A model generated the notes under the pieces. It ran no database searches and was not told the origin of the DNA. It worked only from the letters and a program-made list of their open reading frames with translations. A DNA stretch of 64,000 bases from Streptomyces pseudovenezuelae (GTDB lineage Bacteria; Actinomycetota; Actinomycetes; Streptomycetales; Streptomycetaceae): positions 558,001-622,000 of the forward strand of contig NZ_KQ948150.1 of NCBI RefSeq assembly GCF_001513955.1, read 5' to 3'. Made by a program: the position numbers and the translations under genes. This document shows positions 24,203 through 33,014 of the stretch, piece by piece; position 1 is the stretch's first letter; every line of letters begins with the position of its first letter.

Positions 24203-25548
24203 GCCTGTGCCCCCTCGGTCGCCTCGACGAGATCGCTCTCCAGGATCCTCGGATCGGCGCCGGCCGCCTCTGCCACGTCCCGGTAGAACTGCAGCCAGTC
24301 GGTGCCCTCGGGGACATGACCGCCGCCGGCCATGAGGCCGCGGGTGAGGTCGGTGTCGTCCAGAGTCGGCGGGAGGTCCCCGGTTGTCGCGTACGTGTCG
24401 ACGGCCTTCAGGAGGCGCCGCCGCGTCCGGCTGATCATCAGGTCCGAGGCGGACAGGTGCTCGTAGGTTCGGTCCACGACGGGGCCCATGCTTTCAGTGA
24501 TCATCTTGTCCTGAATCTGGATACCTTGCACTCCGGTGTAGTTGCCCTTCGTCTGGGCGTCCCGGTCGAGGTAGTAGTTGTTCTCCTCGGACGGGGTGAG
24601 CCGCCACCGGCCGTACCAGTCCTGGTCGTTGTTGGGCTGGAGCAGGTCCGCCATGCGGACCTTGACACCCGGCAGCTCCCCGACGGTGGAGTGGAACGCC
24701 GACCTGCCGTCCACCAGCGCCCGAGGCCGGCTGAGCTGGAAGATCATGGAGTGGGTGTCGTCCATCGGCAGCCAGAACCGCACGACGGGCTCCTCGACCT
24801 CGAAGGGGTTCTGGCCGGGGATGGTCCAGGACGGCAGCAGCTGCTGGGTGTAGTGCCAGTAGTCGGGGGCGAAGCTCGCCGGCCTGCGGTGGGCCTCCAT
24901 GGTGCCCCCGACGGTGTTGACGACCTTGGTCTCCACGGCCCTGCCACTGGTGACCCACTTGAGGACGAAGTGCTCGCCGACGTCCTCGGGGTCGTGGCCG
25001 CCGTGGTGGAGGAAGGCGAGATGGGCCGCGTCGATGTCCCCCTCCATGCCCTGGAGCCAGTTGCATTCGCGCAGCCACATCTGGATCTCCAGCTCCTCGT
25101 CGTCGGCGACCACGCCGATCGCGGGCAGCGGCGGCGGGGTCTCGCGCGACCCCATGTAGATCCAGACGACGCCGTTGCGTTCCCGCACCGAGTAGGCCTT
25201 GGCGCGTACGCGGGTGGGCACGCGTCCGTTCGCACTGCTCGGGATGTCGGTGACGCGGCCCTCCACGTCGAACATCCAGCCGTGGTAGGAACAGCGCAGA
25301 CCACCGTTCTCGTTGCGGCCGTAGAACAGGGAGGCGCAGCGGTGCGGACAGCGGTGGTCGAAGATGCCCATGCGGCCGCCGCTGTCGCGGAAGCCGACGA
25401 GGCGCTCGCCCAGTGCCATCAGGCGGATCGGGGCACCATCGGCCTCGAACTCGGAGGACCGGGCTATCGGCAGCCAGAACTGGCGGAAGAACTCCCCGGT
25501 CGGACTGCCGGGGCCGACCTGTGTCAGCTTGGCGAAGGGGTCAGTCAT
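24199..25548 (-). CDS. Rieske non-heme iron oxygenase 1 (phthalate 4,5-dioxygenase / demethylase-like)
   Basis: This is a 449-residue oxygenase alpha subunit. The [2Fe-2S] site is C67-x-H69 (RCPHRC) and C86-x2-H89 (CSYHGW). The mononuclear iron site lies in NWLQGMEGDIDAAHLAFLHH with H176 and H181. The N-terminus (LTQVGPGSPTGEFFRQFWLP) is that of the single-component-oxygenase group that includes phthalate 4,5-dioxygenase and O-demethylases, which need a PDR-type reductase such as the one at 14.0 kb. ATG 25548 was chosen; ATG 25560 adds four residues. Its stop overlaps the M24 start. Substrate unassigned; aryl O-demethylation or ring dihydroxylation are both possible. Confidence 0.9.
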   Translation of the reverse strand: MTDPFAKLTQVGPGSPTGEFFRQFWLPIARSSEFEADGAPIRLMALGERLVGFRDSGGRMGIFDHRCPHRCASLFYGRNENGGLRCSYHGWMFDVEGRVTDIPSSANGRVPTRVRAKAYSVRERNGVVWIYMGSRETPPPLPAIGVVADDEELEIQMWLRECNWLQGMEGDIDAAHLAFLHHGGHDPEDVGEHFVLKWVTSGRAVETKVVNTVGGTMEAHRRPASFAPDYWHYTQQLLPSWTIPGQNPFEVEEPVVRFWLPMDDTHSMIFQLSRPRALVDGRSAFHSTVGELPGVKVRMADLLQPNNDQDWYGRWRLTPSEENNYYLDRDAQTKGNYTGVQGIQIQDKMITESMGPVVDRTYEHLSASDLMISRTRRRLLKAVDTYATTGDLPPTLDDTDLTRGLMAGGGHVPEGTDWLQFYRDVAEAAGADPRILESDLVEATEGAQA

Positions 25549-25588
25549 GGAGCGATCCATCTCTGTGCGAGGCCGGTGGGTATTCCGA

Positions 25589-25942
25589 TCACCAGGCGCG
25601 TGCGGGCCCGACCAGGTTCATCCCGTCCAGCGGATACAGGTCGCTGACCTCTGGTGTGGCCCACCCGAGGTCGACCGGGTGGGTGACCTCGGCGAAGGTC
25701 AGGGCGAGCTCGAAGAGGGCCTGCTCCCGCGGGGGCATGTCGTCGAGGGGGAAGGCGTTGAGATGGTTCACCACCGCTTCGATACGGGGGAGCATGGTGG
25801 CGCACAGGTCACGCAGCTCCTCGATGTCGGCGGAGACCATCGCCTCCATACGTTCCTGTGCGTCGCGCAGGCGCCACCGCTCCAGGAAGCGCTCCAAGTC
25901 GGCGAATCCGTCGGGAAGTCCGGCTTCCGCGGAGAGGTCCAT
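25589..25942 (-). CDS. Small acidic helical protein between two Rieske oxygenases, unknown function
   Basis: This 117-residue protein has no family I recognise. It starts at ATG 25942 overlapping the Rieske 2 stop (ATGA) and ends 40 bases before Rieske 1, so it is translated as part of the operon. The sequence is mostly helix-forming and acidic (LERFLERWRLRDAQERMEAM, then ADIEELRDLCATMLPRIEAVV), with a conserved-looking tail EVTHPVDLGWATPEVSDLYP. There is no signal peptide, membrane span or Cys/His metal site. Its position suggests a small subunit, chaperone or assembly factor for the oxygenases, but it does not resemble the known ring-hydroxylase beta subunit. Confidence 0.75.
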   Translation of the reverse strand: MDLSAEAGLPDGFADLERFLERWRLRDAQERMEAMVSADIEELRDLCATMLPRIEAVVNHLNAFPLDDMPPREQALFELALTFAEVTHPVDLGWATPEVSDLYPLDGMNLVGPARAW

Positions 25943-27174
25943 CACTTGTCTCCGATCATGTCGTCGATGAGTCCGTAGCGGTGCTGGAGCGCGAACTCCT
26001 GCAGGGAGAGGTAGAGATCGCTGATGGCACCCGACTCGAGGCCGCGCTGCACGTCCTCCATGGCGGCCAGGTCCTCCCGGGCCACCGTGTACTGCAGGGC
26101 CCGCGAGTACGCCTGGGCCAGGCGGTCGCCGGCGTGACGGGCCTTGCGGGCGTAGACGTCGAAGACGACACGTGTGTGGTTGCGGTCGATCGGCCAGACC
26201 GTGACGGTGCTGTACCAGTGCGAGCCGTTGAGGACGGCCACATTGGGGAACTGCCACACGATGTCGAAGAACCAGGGGTGGTAGCGGGTGCGGTTCACCG
26301 CCGGCGGCAGCATGGAGAAGTCGGTCTCGACCGCCGGTGTCTGCTTGCGCCCCAGGTCGTACAGGGTGCCCTCGACGGGTGGGCTGACGTAGTCGGGGTT
26401 GGACGGGTTGCTGGAGCGGATGTGGCGGTCGTACATGTCGATCACGGGCTTGTGTCGCATCGGGTTGCTCTTGCCGGCCAGCTTCGGCTGGGTGCGGCGA
26501 TGCAGGAAGACGGTGTGGTACCCCTCCGAGAAGGCGTCCATGGCGATGTTCCAGTTGGCCCGGACGTCGATGGAGAAGCAGCTGGTCTTCTCCATCTCGC
26601 TGTAGTAGTCGTCGAAGCCCTCGGCGAGCTCTCCCAGCCAGCCGTCGAGCGGCTCGGGGTCGTCGCTGAAGTTGGCGTAGATGAGGCCGTACCGGATCTC
26701 GACGTGGATCGGGACCAGTCCGAGGCGGGACTTGTCGAGGGAGCGGAACTGCTTCTCGTCCGGCACCGAACGCAGTGATCCGTCACCGGTGTACGACCAG
26801 CCGTGGAGCCAGCAGGTGTGCGCGGACGACGTCCCTTCGGCGAAACCACAGGCCGTGGGGATCACCTTCTTGCCGCGGTGGCGGCACACGTTGTGGAACG
26901 CCCGCACCTCCCCGTCCCGGCCCCGCTGGACCAGCACCGAGATGTTGAAGGTGGGCACATCCAGGACGTAGTAACTCCCGGGCTTGGGAAGGTCGTTGAT
27001 GTTTCCGACCAGGAACCAGGACGGACGGAAGACCTTTTCGACGACTGCGTCGTGGTACTCCTGCGTCAATTTCTCCTTGACGGACACGACGTCACGCAGG
27101 CCCGCGAACGGGTTGGGCGGGGACGGGGTCCCGTCGGCGAGGGGGGAAGCAGGGCTGACAGCGGCTTCAGACAT
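25942..27174 (-). CDS. Rieske non-heme iron oxygenase 2 (aromatic ring-hydroxylating alpha-subunit type)
   Basis: This is a 410-residue oxygenase. The Rieske site is C97-x-H99 (VCRHRG) and C121-x2-H124 (CWLHGW). The catalytic iron site is in NWNIAMDAFSEGYHTVFLH with D213, H220 and H225. It differs strongly from Rieske 1 and looks like the alpha-subunit group that includes ring-hydroxylating dioxygenases; no typical beta subunit is encoded next to it, only a 117-residue unknown. First gene of a five-gene operon plus MFS, with operator pair D ahead of the start. ATG 27174 is used. Electron supply is probably by the PDR reductase at 14.0 kb (inference). Confidence 0.9.
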   Translation of the reverse strand: MSEAAVSPASPLADGTPSPPNPFAGLRDVVSVKEKLTQEYHDAVVEKVFRPSWFLVGNINDLPKPGSYYVLDVPTFNISVLVQRGRDGEVRAFHNVCRHRGKKVIPTACGFAEGTSSAHTCWLHGWSYTGDGSLRSVPDEKQFRSLDKSRLGLVPIHVEIRYGLIYANFSDDPEPLDGWLGELAEGFDDYYSEMEKTSCFSIDVRANWNIAMDAFSEGYHTVFLHRRTQPKLAGKSNPMRHKPVIDMYDRHIRSSNPSNPDYVSPPVEGTLYDLGRKQTPAVETDFSMLPPAVNRTRYHPWFFDIVWQFPNVAVLNGSHWYSTVTVWPIDRNHTRVVFDVYARKARHAGDRLAQAYSRALQYTVAREDLAAMEDVQRGLESGAISDLYLSLQEFALQHRYGLIDDMIGDK

Positions 27175-27178
27175 ATGA

Positions 27179-27216
27179 TCTCCATAAGTTAGGACGCTAG
27201 TCCTGTCATGAGGGAC
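27179..27216 (-). promoter_or_regulatory. Tandem operator D (Rieske operon)
   Basis: GTCCTGTCATGAGGGAC (27200-27216) matches the shared palindrome well; TCTCCATAAGTTAGGAC (27179-27195), 21 bases away, keeps mainly the AGGAC half. The proximal copy reaches to within 5 bases of the Rieske 2 start. Confidence 0.65.
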
Positions 27217-27357
27217 CGTATGGGAAAGGGGGCGGGCCTGGCAAGAGAAGCGACTCCGGACGCCTTTTCCTGCAGGCAGGTTGACTGCGCTCGTGCCCGG
27301 ACTGCGTCTCGATTCGGCTTGACCTCCTCTTTGGTGCGGCTATACGGTCCCCACAGT

Positions 27358-27395
27358 GTCCTACGGTGACAGAAGTTATTCCTAACTATCAGGAC
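27358..27395 (+). promoter_or_regulatory. Tandem operator E (CCO2)
   Basis: GTCCTACGGTGACAGAA (27358-27374) keeps the left half, and TTCCTAACTATCAGGAC (27379-27395) keeps the right half, of the shared palindrome, with 21-base spacing. They lie 33-70 bases before the CCO2 ATG. Between operators D and E are about 140 bases holding the divergent promoters. Confidence 0.65.
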
Positions 27396-27427
27396 ATGCT
27401 CAGGTACATGGCAAAGAGGAGGCGTCC

Positions 27428-28867
27428 ATGTGGGACCCCAGCAACATGTTTCTCAACGGGCCGTACGCACCTTGGCGTGAGGAGGGCGAGGCCTTCGACC
27501 TGGAGATCGAGGGCCGACTCCCTGACGGGCTGAGCGGTGCCCTGTTCCGGGTCGGCCCGAGCCCGCTCTACCGCCCGCAGAATCCGAGCCGGTACCACTG
27601 GTTCGACGGTGACGGCATGGTCCACGCCCTCTTCCTGCGTGACGGCCGGGCGGCCTACCGCAACCGCTACGTGCAGACCGCGGGCCTGATGGAGGAGAGG
27701 GAGCTGGGTCGGGCGATCTACGGCGGTTTCATGAACGGCAGGGACACCCCCCTGCCGCCCGGCAAGTTCCCGAACAACCCCGCCAACACGCACGTACAGC
27801 TGTACGGGGACCGTCTGCTGGCCTTCTGTGAGGGCTACCCGCCGCGCGAGTTGCGACCGGACACCCTGGAGACGGTCAGTGAGCAGTACAACTTCCGCGG
27901 CGGAGTCGTCGGCCCCCTGACCGCGCACCACAAGGTCGATCCGACGAACGGCGACTTCCTCACCTTCGGCAACATGGACGGCGCGATCACCTGGTATCGA
28001 GCCGACCGCCACGGGAACATCCTCGACCGTCACTCGGTCGACCTGGGGTTCCCCGCCCTCACCCATGACTACGCCGTCACCACCGACTACGCGATCTGGC
28101 TGGTCAGCCCGGCGACGGCACGCTTCGAGCGCATCATGAACGGTCAGCCTTCGACGGTCTGGGAGCCGGAGAAGCTGGACCAGTGCCGCTGGGCCGTCAT
28201 GCATCGCAGGACAGGCGAGGTGACGTGGGTGGAAGCCTCCGACGCCTTTTCCACGTCGCACTTCCTCAACGCCTATCAGGACGGCACGAAGATCATCGTC
28301 GACGGACACCGCGTCGGCCAGTTCGGTCCCACCCTGAAGGACCTGGAGTCACCGCCGCCGGGCGGGGACTGGAACTGGTGGTTCAAGGAGATCATCACCA
28401 CCCCCTGGCGCTGGGAGCTCGACCTCGCCACGGGCAAGAGCAGGGACATCGAGGTCACCGACATTCAGGGAGAGTTCCCCCGGATCAACGACCAGCGAGC
28501 GGGCCTGTCCCACCAGTACGGCTACTACACGACGACACGTGGAGCCGGCGACTGGTTCACCGACGGCCTGGCCAAGCACGACTACGTCACGGGCGAGACG
28601 TCGATGCAGACACTCGACGGTGTCCTGACCTCCCCGGGCGAGCCCGTCTTCGTGCCCCGCCCCGGCGCCCAGGCCGAGGACGACGGCTGGCTGCTGTCGA
28701 TCTGGTGGGACCCGACCACCGACCGCAGCGAGGTCATCGTCCAGGAAGCCCAGGACTTCACCGGCACGCCCATCGCCCGGATCAAGCTCAACCACCGGGT
28801 CCCCATGGGCTTCCACGGCAGCTGGTCCGACGCGGCCGAGCTCGACGCCGCGGTGCGCGGCGCCTGA
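27428..28867 (+). CDS. Carotenoid oxygenase family dioxygenase (lignostilbene dioxygenase-like), CCO2
   Basis: This is a 479-residue iron(II) dioxygenase paralogous to CCO1. Iron-binding histidines are H167 (TAHHKVD), H213 (LTHDYAV), H278 (STSHFLNAY) and H463 (MGFHGSW). AGAGGAGG lies 7-8 bases before the ATG. It is divergent from the Rieske operon and controlled by its own operator pair. It lacks the ~35-residue N-terminal leader of CCO1 and differs in several loops, so the two may have different substrates or handle two positions of one substrate. Cleavage of an aryl C=C bond to two carbonyls is the expected reaction; stilbenoids or propenylphenols are the likely range (inference). Confidence 0.9.
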   Translation: MWDPSNMFLNGPYAPWREEGEAFDLEIEGRLPDGLSGALFRVGPSPLYRPQNPSRYHWFDGDGMVHALFLRDGRAAYRNRYVQTAGLMEERELGRAIYGGFMNGRDTPLPPGKFPNNPANTHVQLYGDRLLAFCEGYPPRELRPDTLETVSEQYNFRGGVVGPLTAHHKVDPTNGDFLTFGNMDGAITWYRADRHGNILDRHSVDLGFPALTHDYAVTTDYAIWLVSPATARFERIMNGQPSTVWEPEKLDQCRWAVMHRRTGEVTWVEASDAFSTSHFLNAYQDGTKIIVDGHRVGQFGPTLKDLESPPPGGDWNWWFKEIITTPWRWELDLATGKSRDIEVTDIQGEFPRINDQRAGLSHQYGYYTTTRGAGDWFTDGLAKHDYVTGETSMQTLDGVLTSPGEPVFVPRPGAQAEDDGWLLSIWWDPTTDRSEVIVQEAQDFTGTPIARIKLNHRVPMGFHGSWSDAAELDAAVRGA

Positions 28868-29349
28868 GTCATCGGTGATTTCCCTGGTCGGCGGGGCGCT
28901 TCGGCTCCCCGTCGGCCGTCGCATGCCCGCACTCGGCTCAGCACCGCGGCCGCGGGATCAGCTGGAGGCCGGCCTGTCGTCCGGCACGTGTTCGGGTCTG
29001 GAGACGGTACAGCTCGACGGGCCGCGCAGGGCGCCCTCGTCCGGTCGGACGAGGCGGTACCGGAGTGACAGCCGAGAGTGGCATTCAGCAGAACAATTCA
29101 GCCACTGCCGTTCGGGCGCCGTGCCGTGGGCCACGGCGGAGTCTGTGGGGCGGCAAGGGGGGTTGAGGCAGCGCCGCCCGAGGCGGCGAATGTCTGCCGT
29201 AGCGCTGGGATCCGGCCACCGTGACCTGACTCTCTGTCAGTTCTCGCTTTCCTCTCCCGGGTCTCCCAGTGGCGTGGGTGAGAGTCGTGCTCTGTTCGCG
29301 ATCAGCCCCCTGGAGCCGCCCCCCATGTCCCGTCTCGCCTGAGGAAGCC
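28868..29349. other. Intergenic, no gene recognised
   Basis: About 480 bases separate CCO2 from the glycosyltransferase gene. Open frames are Arg/Ser-rich shadows. This marks the change from the catabolic genes to the unrelated GtrA/GT39/two-component block; a promoter for the latter is expected near 29.1-29.3 kb but I cannot place it. Confidence 0.4.
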
Positions 29350-30636
29350 ATGTCACCCACCCCCCACAGCACGGCTTTCCCGCACAGCCCCGGTCGGACC
29401 GTGGCCTTCCAACCCCCGGGCGGGCCCGCCCACGCCGGCTCCGGCACGGCGAGGGTGGAGATCGTCGTGCCCGTCCACAACGAGGAACGCGCTCTGCCCG
29501 GCTGCCTGCGTACCCTGCACGCACGGCTTGCCGAGGGCTTCCCGTTCCCCTGGCGCATCACCGTCGCCGACAACGCCAGCACGGACGGCACGCTCACCGT
29601 CGCCCGCCGCCTCGCGGCGGAACTGCCCGGCATCGACGTCGTACACCTGGACCGCAAAGGCCGCGGCCTGGCCCTGCGCAGCGTGTGGGGGTGCAGCGAC
29701 GCGGACATCGTGGCCTACATGGACGTGGACCTGTCCACCGGTCTCGACGGGCTGTTGCCGCTCGTCGCCCCGCTAGCCACAGGGCACTCCGACATAGCGA
29801 TCGGCAGTCGGCTGGCGCCGGGCGCGCGTACCGTGCGCGGGCCGCGCCGCGAGTTCGTCTCCCGCTGCTACAACGCGATCATCCGGCTCACGCACGGCGT
29901 GCGCTTCACCGACGCCCAGTGCGGATTCAAGGCCGCCCGTACGGAGGTGCTGCGCCCTCTGCTGAAGGTGACCCGGGACGACGCCTGGTTCTTCGACACC
30001 GAACTGCTGCTGCTCGCCGAGCACAACCGGCTGCGCGTCCACGAGGTGCCGGTCGACTGGGTGGAGGACGTCGACACCAGGGTCGACGTGGTGAGCACGG
30101 CCACCGACGACCTCAAAGGGCTGTGGCGGATGGCGCGGCTGAAGGCGTCCGGTGCCGCCCGCGTCGAACTGCCCCGCCGCCCCGCACCGGCCGCCGAGCA
30201 CCCGGACGCCGTCCTCGCACCGCCCACGGGGCGGGGCGTGCTGTCGTGGGAGGTCGGCTGCTTCCTCGCGATCGGCATCGCCTCGACCATCGGGCAGGCG
30301 CTGCTGTACTGGCTGCTGCGCGGCTGGTGGGAGCCGGCAGCCGCCAACCTGGTGTCGCTGCTGCTCCTGACGGTGCTGAACACCGAGGCGAACCGCCGTC
30401 TCACCTTCCGGCAGGCCGAAACGCGGCCCGCGCGGGCCCATCTGGGCGCGGGTGGCCTGTTCGTGCTCGGTTACCTGGTCACCTCCGGGGCCGTGCTGTG
30501 GTTCAGGCACACCGACCCCGGGGCCTCGGCGGCCGCCGAGACCGTCGTCCTGGCTGTCGCGTCCGTCGCGGTCACCGCCGTCCGCTTCGCCGTGCTGCGG
30601 CTCGCTGTCTTCCGCAGCAAGACCACCACCGCCTGA
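29350..30636 (+). CDS. Bifunctional GT2 glycosyltransferase / GtrA membrane protein
   Basis: This is a 428-residue fusion. Residues about 35-270 form a GT2 domain of the dolichyl/polyprenyl-phosphate sugar synthase type (EIVVPVHNEERALPGCLRTL, DNASTDGT, YMDVDLST with the DxD motif, QCGFKAAR). Residues about 295-425 form a GtrA domain with four membrane spans (SWEVGCFLAIGIASTIGQAL ... NTEANRRLTF). It should transfer a sugar from a nucleotide to polyprenyl phosphate and help flip it. ATG 29350 has GAGGA at 9 bases; upstream codons are not family-like. It is followed by a GT39 transferase that would use the lipid-linked sugar. Confidence 0.9.
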   Translation: MSPTPHSTAFPHSPGRTVAFQPPGGPAHAGSGTARVEIVVPVHNEERALPGCLRTLHARLAEGFPFPWRITVADNASTDGTLTVARRLAAELPGIDVVHLDRKGRGLALRSVWGCSDADIVAYMDVDLSTGLDGLLPLVAPLATGHSDIAIGSRLAPGARTVRGPRREFVSRCYNAIIRLTHGVRFTDAQCGFKAARTEVLRPLLKVTRDDAWFFDTELLLLAEHNRLRVHEVPVDWVEDVDTRVDVVSTATDDLKGLWRMARLKASGAARVELPRRPAPAAEHPDAVLAPPTGRGVLSWEVGCFLAIGIASTIGQALLYWLLRGWWEPAAANLVSLLLLTVLNTEANRRLTFRQAETRPARAHLGAGGLFVLGYLVTSGAVLWFRHTDPGASAAAETVVLAVASVAVTAVRFAVLRLAVFRSKTTTA

Positions 30637-30682
30637 CCCGAGCCCCGCCCCCGAGACTTCTGACGAGAGCTGAATTCCTTCC

Positions 30683-32986
30683 ATGAACGAGTCCCACCGG
30701 ACCCTGTCCGTCACGCCGGTGTCCGACGGTCCCCCGAAAACGCCTCCTCGCTCCCTGCCCGCCTGGGCGGCGCCGGCTGCTCTCGGCGCGACCCTGTTCG
30801 TCGCAGCCGTGCTGTACGGCTGGGCGCTCGGTTCGCTGGGCTGGGGCAACAGCTATTACTCCGCTGCCGTGAAATCGATGGGGAAGAGCTGGACCTACTT
30901 CCTTTTCGGCTCCTACGACCCGGCCGGAGTCGTCACCATCGACAAGCCTCCCGCCGCGCTGTGGCCCCAGGTCGTCAGCAGCAAGATCTTCGGGCTGCAC
31001 GGGTGGGCGCTGATCCTCCCGCAGGTGATCGAGGGCGTGGCCGGCGTGTTCGTGCTGCACCGCACCGTGCGCCGCTGGGCGGGGGAGCCGGCCGCGCTGC
31101 TGGCCGCCGTGGTCCTCACCCTCACCCCCATCACCGTGGCCATCAACCGGGACAACAACCCCGACACCCTGCTCGTCCTGCTGCTGGTTTCGGCGGCGTA
31201 CGCGCTCACCCGTGCCCTGCAGGCAGGCGGCCGGGCGGCGACCTGGTGGCTGTGCGCGAGCGGGTTCCTGATCGGGTGCGGGTTCCTCACCAAGATGCTC
31301 GCCGCCTGGATGGTCGTCCCCGCGTTCGCTCTCGCCTGGCTGGTGGGGGGTGGGGGAGCGTGGGCCGCCCGGGTGTGGAGGTTGCTGACCGCGGGTGCGG
31401 TGCTGGCGGTGTCCTCACTGTGGTGGGTCGCGATGGTGGCGCTCTGGCCGGGGGACCGGCCGTACATCGGCGGCAGCGAGGACGGGTCGGCCTGGGACCT
31501 GGTGGTCGGGTACAACGGCCTTGGCCGGGTCTTCGGCTCCAGCGACGGCTCGTCGCAGACCATGGGCGGCATGGGCGGAGGCTTCGGCGGCTCAGCGGGT
31601 CTCGGCCGCATGTTCAACACCCAGGTCGGCGGACAGATCAGCTGGCTGCTGCCGGCCTGCGCCGTAGCCCTGGCGCTCGCGGTCGTGTGCACGGTGCTGT
31701 ACCGCCGCGGGCGACTGGACGGATCCGGCGTGCTGCCCGCCTCGGGTTGGCTGCTGTGGGGGACCTGGCTGGTCGTGTGCGTGGCCGTGTTCTCCACGCA
31801 GAAGGGCATCTTCCACCCGTACTACACGACCCAGTTGGCCCCGGCGATCGCTGCCCTGTGCGGTGGGATGCTGGCGTCCCTGGTCCGCGTCCACCGAGCC
31901 GGCGTGACGTGGGCTCCCTGGGCCGGTGCGGCGGCCGTGGCGGTGACGGCAGGCTGGGCGATGGTTCTGATCCGCCGTACGCCGGACTGGAACGGTTGGC
32001 TGATCTGGCCCGTGCTGCTGATCGGCTGCGCGGCGATCGCCCTCCTTCTGTCCCGGCGCGGTGGGAACCTGCTCCTGGCCGGGGCGGCTACCGCGGTGGT
32101 GTCGATGCTCGTGGCACCGGGGGCGTGGGCGGCGAACGTGTCGGCTTCCTCGGGCTCGTCGAGTCTCATGGGCGCCGCCAACCCGACGGCGGGACCCAGG
32201 AGTTCGCTGTCGGGCTTCGGAATGTCCGGCATACCTGGCCTGGGCTCGTCGGGGGATCAGGGATCGTCGGGAATGCCGTCCGGGATGCCCTCCGAGATGC
32301 CGTCCGGGATGCCTTCGGGGATGGAAGGCTTCCCCGGCGGGGGTTCCGGCTCGGGCCAGCAGAGCGGTCAGCCGTCGGGTGGGATGCCCTCCGGGATGCC
32401 GTCGGGCATGCCCGGTGGTGACCAGGGGGGCGGGATGCCGAGCGGCCTCCCGAGCGGTTTCCCTGGTGCCTCCGGTGGCTCGGACTCGGGCTCGGCCTCT
32501 GGCGGTCTGCCCTCCTTCCCCGGTGGATCCGGCGCCATGTCCGGCGGCTTCGGCGGCTCGGCACTCACCTCCGACCAGCGCAAGATGCTCAACTACGCCG
32601 TGAAGCACTCACCGAAGGCCCGGATCAAGCTCGCTGTGTCAGGCGGCGCGAGCGCCACCAACGCGTTCATCCTGAACAGTGACGCGACGGTGATCGGCAT
32701 GGGCGGCTTCATGGGCGCCGACGACGCGCCCTCGGTCGACCAGCTGAAGAAGTGGACCGGGAACGGTGAGCTGCGCTACGTCGTTGGATCGGGCAACGCC
32801 GGCGGCGGAGCGATGAGCATGCCCGGCATGTCGCAGGGGAGCGCCGCCGACCGCTCACAGTGGATCTCCGACAACTGCACCAAGGTCTCGGCGTCGGCGT
32901 ACGGAGGCAGTAAGACGTCTCAGCAGAACACGGGCGGTGCGGCGCTCTTCGGCGCCTCGGTGCTCTACGACTGCGCCGCTCGGTGA
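30683..32986 (+). CDS. GT39-type (ArnT/PMT-like) glycosyltransferase with a Gly/Met/Pro/Ser-rich linker
   Basis: This 767-residue polytopic membrane protein has about 12 spans in residues 25-490. The first extracytoplasmic loop (YYSAAVKSMGKSWTYFLFGS, then TIDKPPAALW) carries the acidic residue typical of polyprenyl-phosphate-sugar-dependent GT39 enzymes. Residues about 510-625 are low complexity with repeated GMPS units, followed by a globular C-terminal domain of about 140 residues (LNYAVKHSPKARIKLAVSGG ... QWISDNCTKVSASAYGG) exposed outside. Together with the GT2/GtrA protein it probably glycosylates a cell-envelope acceptor. The two-component genes follow directly. Confidence 0.85.
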   Translation: MNESHRTLSVTPVSDGPPKTPPRSLPAWAAPAALGATLFVAAVLYGWALGSLGWGNSYYSAAVKSMGKSWTYFLFGSYDPAGVVTIDKPPAALWPQVVSSKIFGLHGWALILPQVIEGVAGVFVLHRTVRRWAGEPAALLAAVVLTLTPITVAINRDNNPDTLLVLLLVSAAYALTRALQAGGRAATWWLCASGFLIGCGFLTKMLAAWMVVPAFALAWLVGGGGAWAARVWRLLTAGAVLAVSSLWWVAMVALWPGDRPYIGGSEDGSAWDLVVGYNGLGRVFGSSDGSSQTMGGMGGGFGGSAGLGRMFNTQVGGQISWLLPACAVALALAVVCTVLYRRGRLDGSGVLPASGWLLWGTWLVVCVAVFSTQKGIFHPYYTTQLAPAIAALCGGMLASLVRVHRAGVTWAPWAGAAAVAVTAGWAMVLIRRTPDWNGWLIWPVLLIGCAAIALLLSRRGGNLLLAGAATAVVSMLVAPGAWAANVSASSGSSSLMGAANPTAGPRSSLSGFGMSGIPGLGSSGDQGSSGMPSGMPSEMPSGMPSGMEGFPGGGSGSGQQSGQPSGGMPSGMPSGMPGGDQGGGMPSGLPSGFPGASGGSDSGSASGGLPSFPGGSGAMSGGFGGSALTSDQRKMLNYAVKHSPKARIKLAVSGGASATNAFILNSDATVIGMGGFMGADDAPSVDQLKKWTGNGELRYVVGSGNAGGGAMSMPGMSQGSAADRSQWISDNCTKVSASAYGGSKTSQQNTGGAALFGASVLYDCAAR
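32265..32560 (+). repeat. GMPS-coding degenerate tandem repeat inside the GT39 gene
   Basis: Short units encoding SGMP/SEMP/GMPS recur in clusters (about 32270-32330 and 32378-32425), separated by Gly/Ser-rich DNA. This forms the extracellular linker between the membrane part and the C-terminal domain; copy number may vary between strains. Confidence 0.75.
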
Positions 32987-33014
32987 ACGGCAACGGAACG
33001 GACCGCACAGCACG

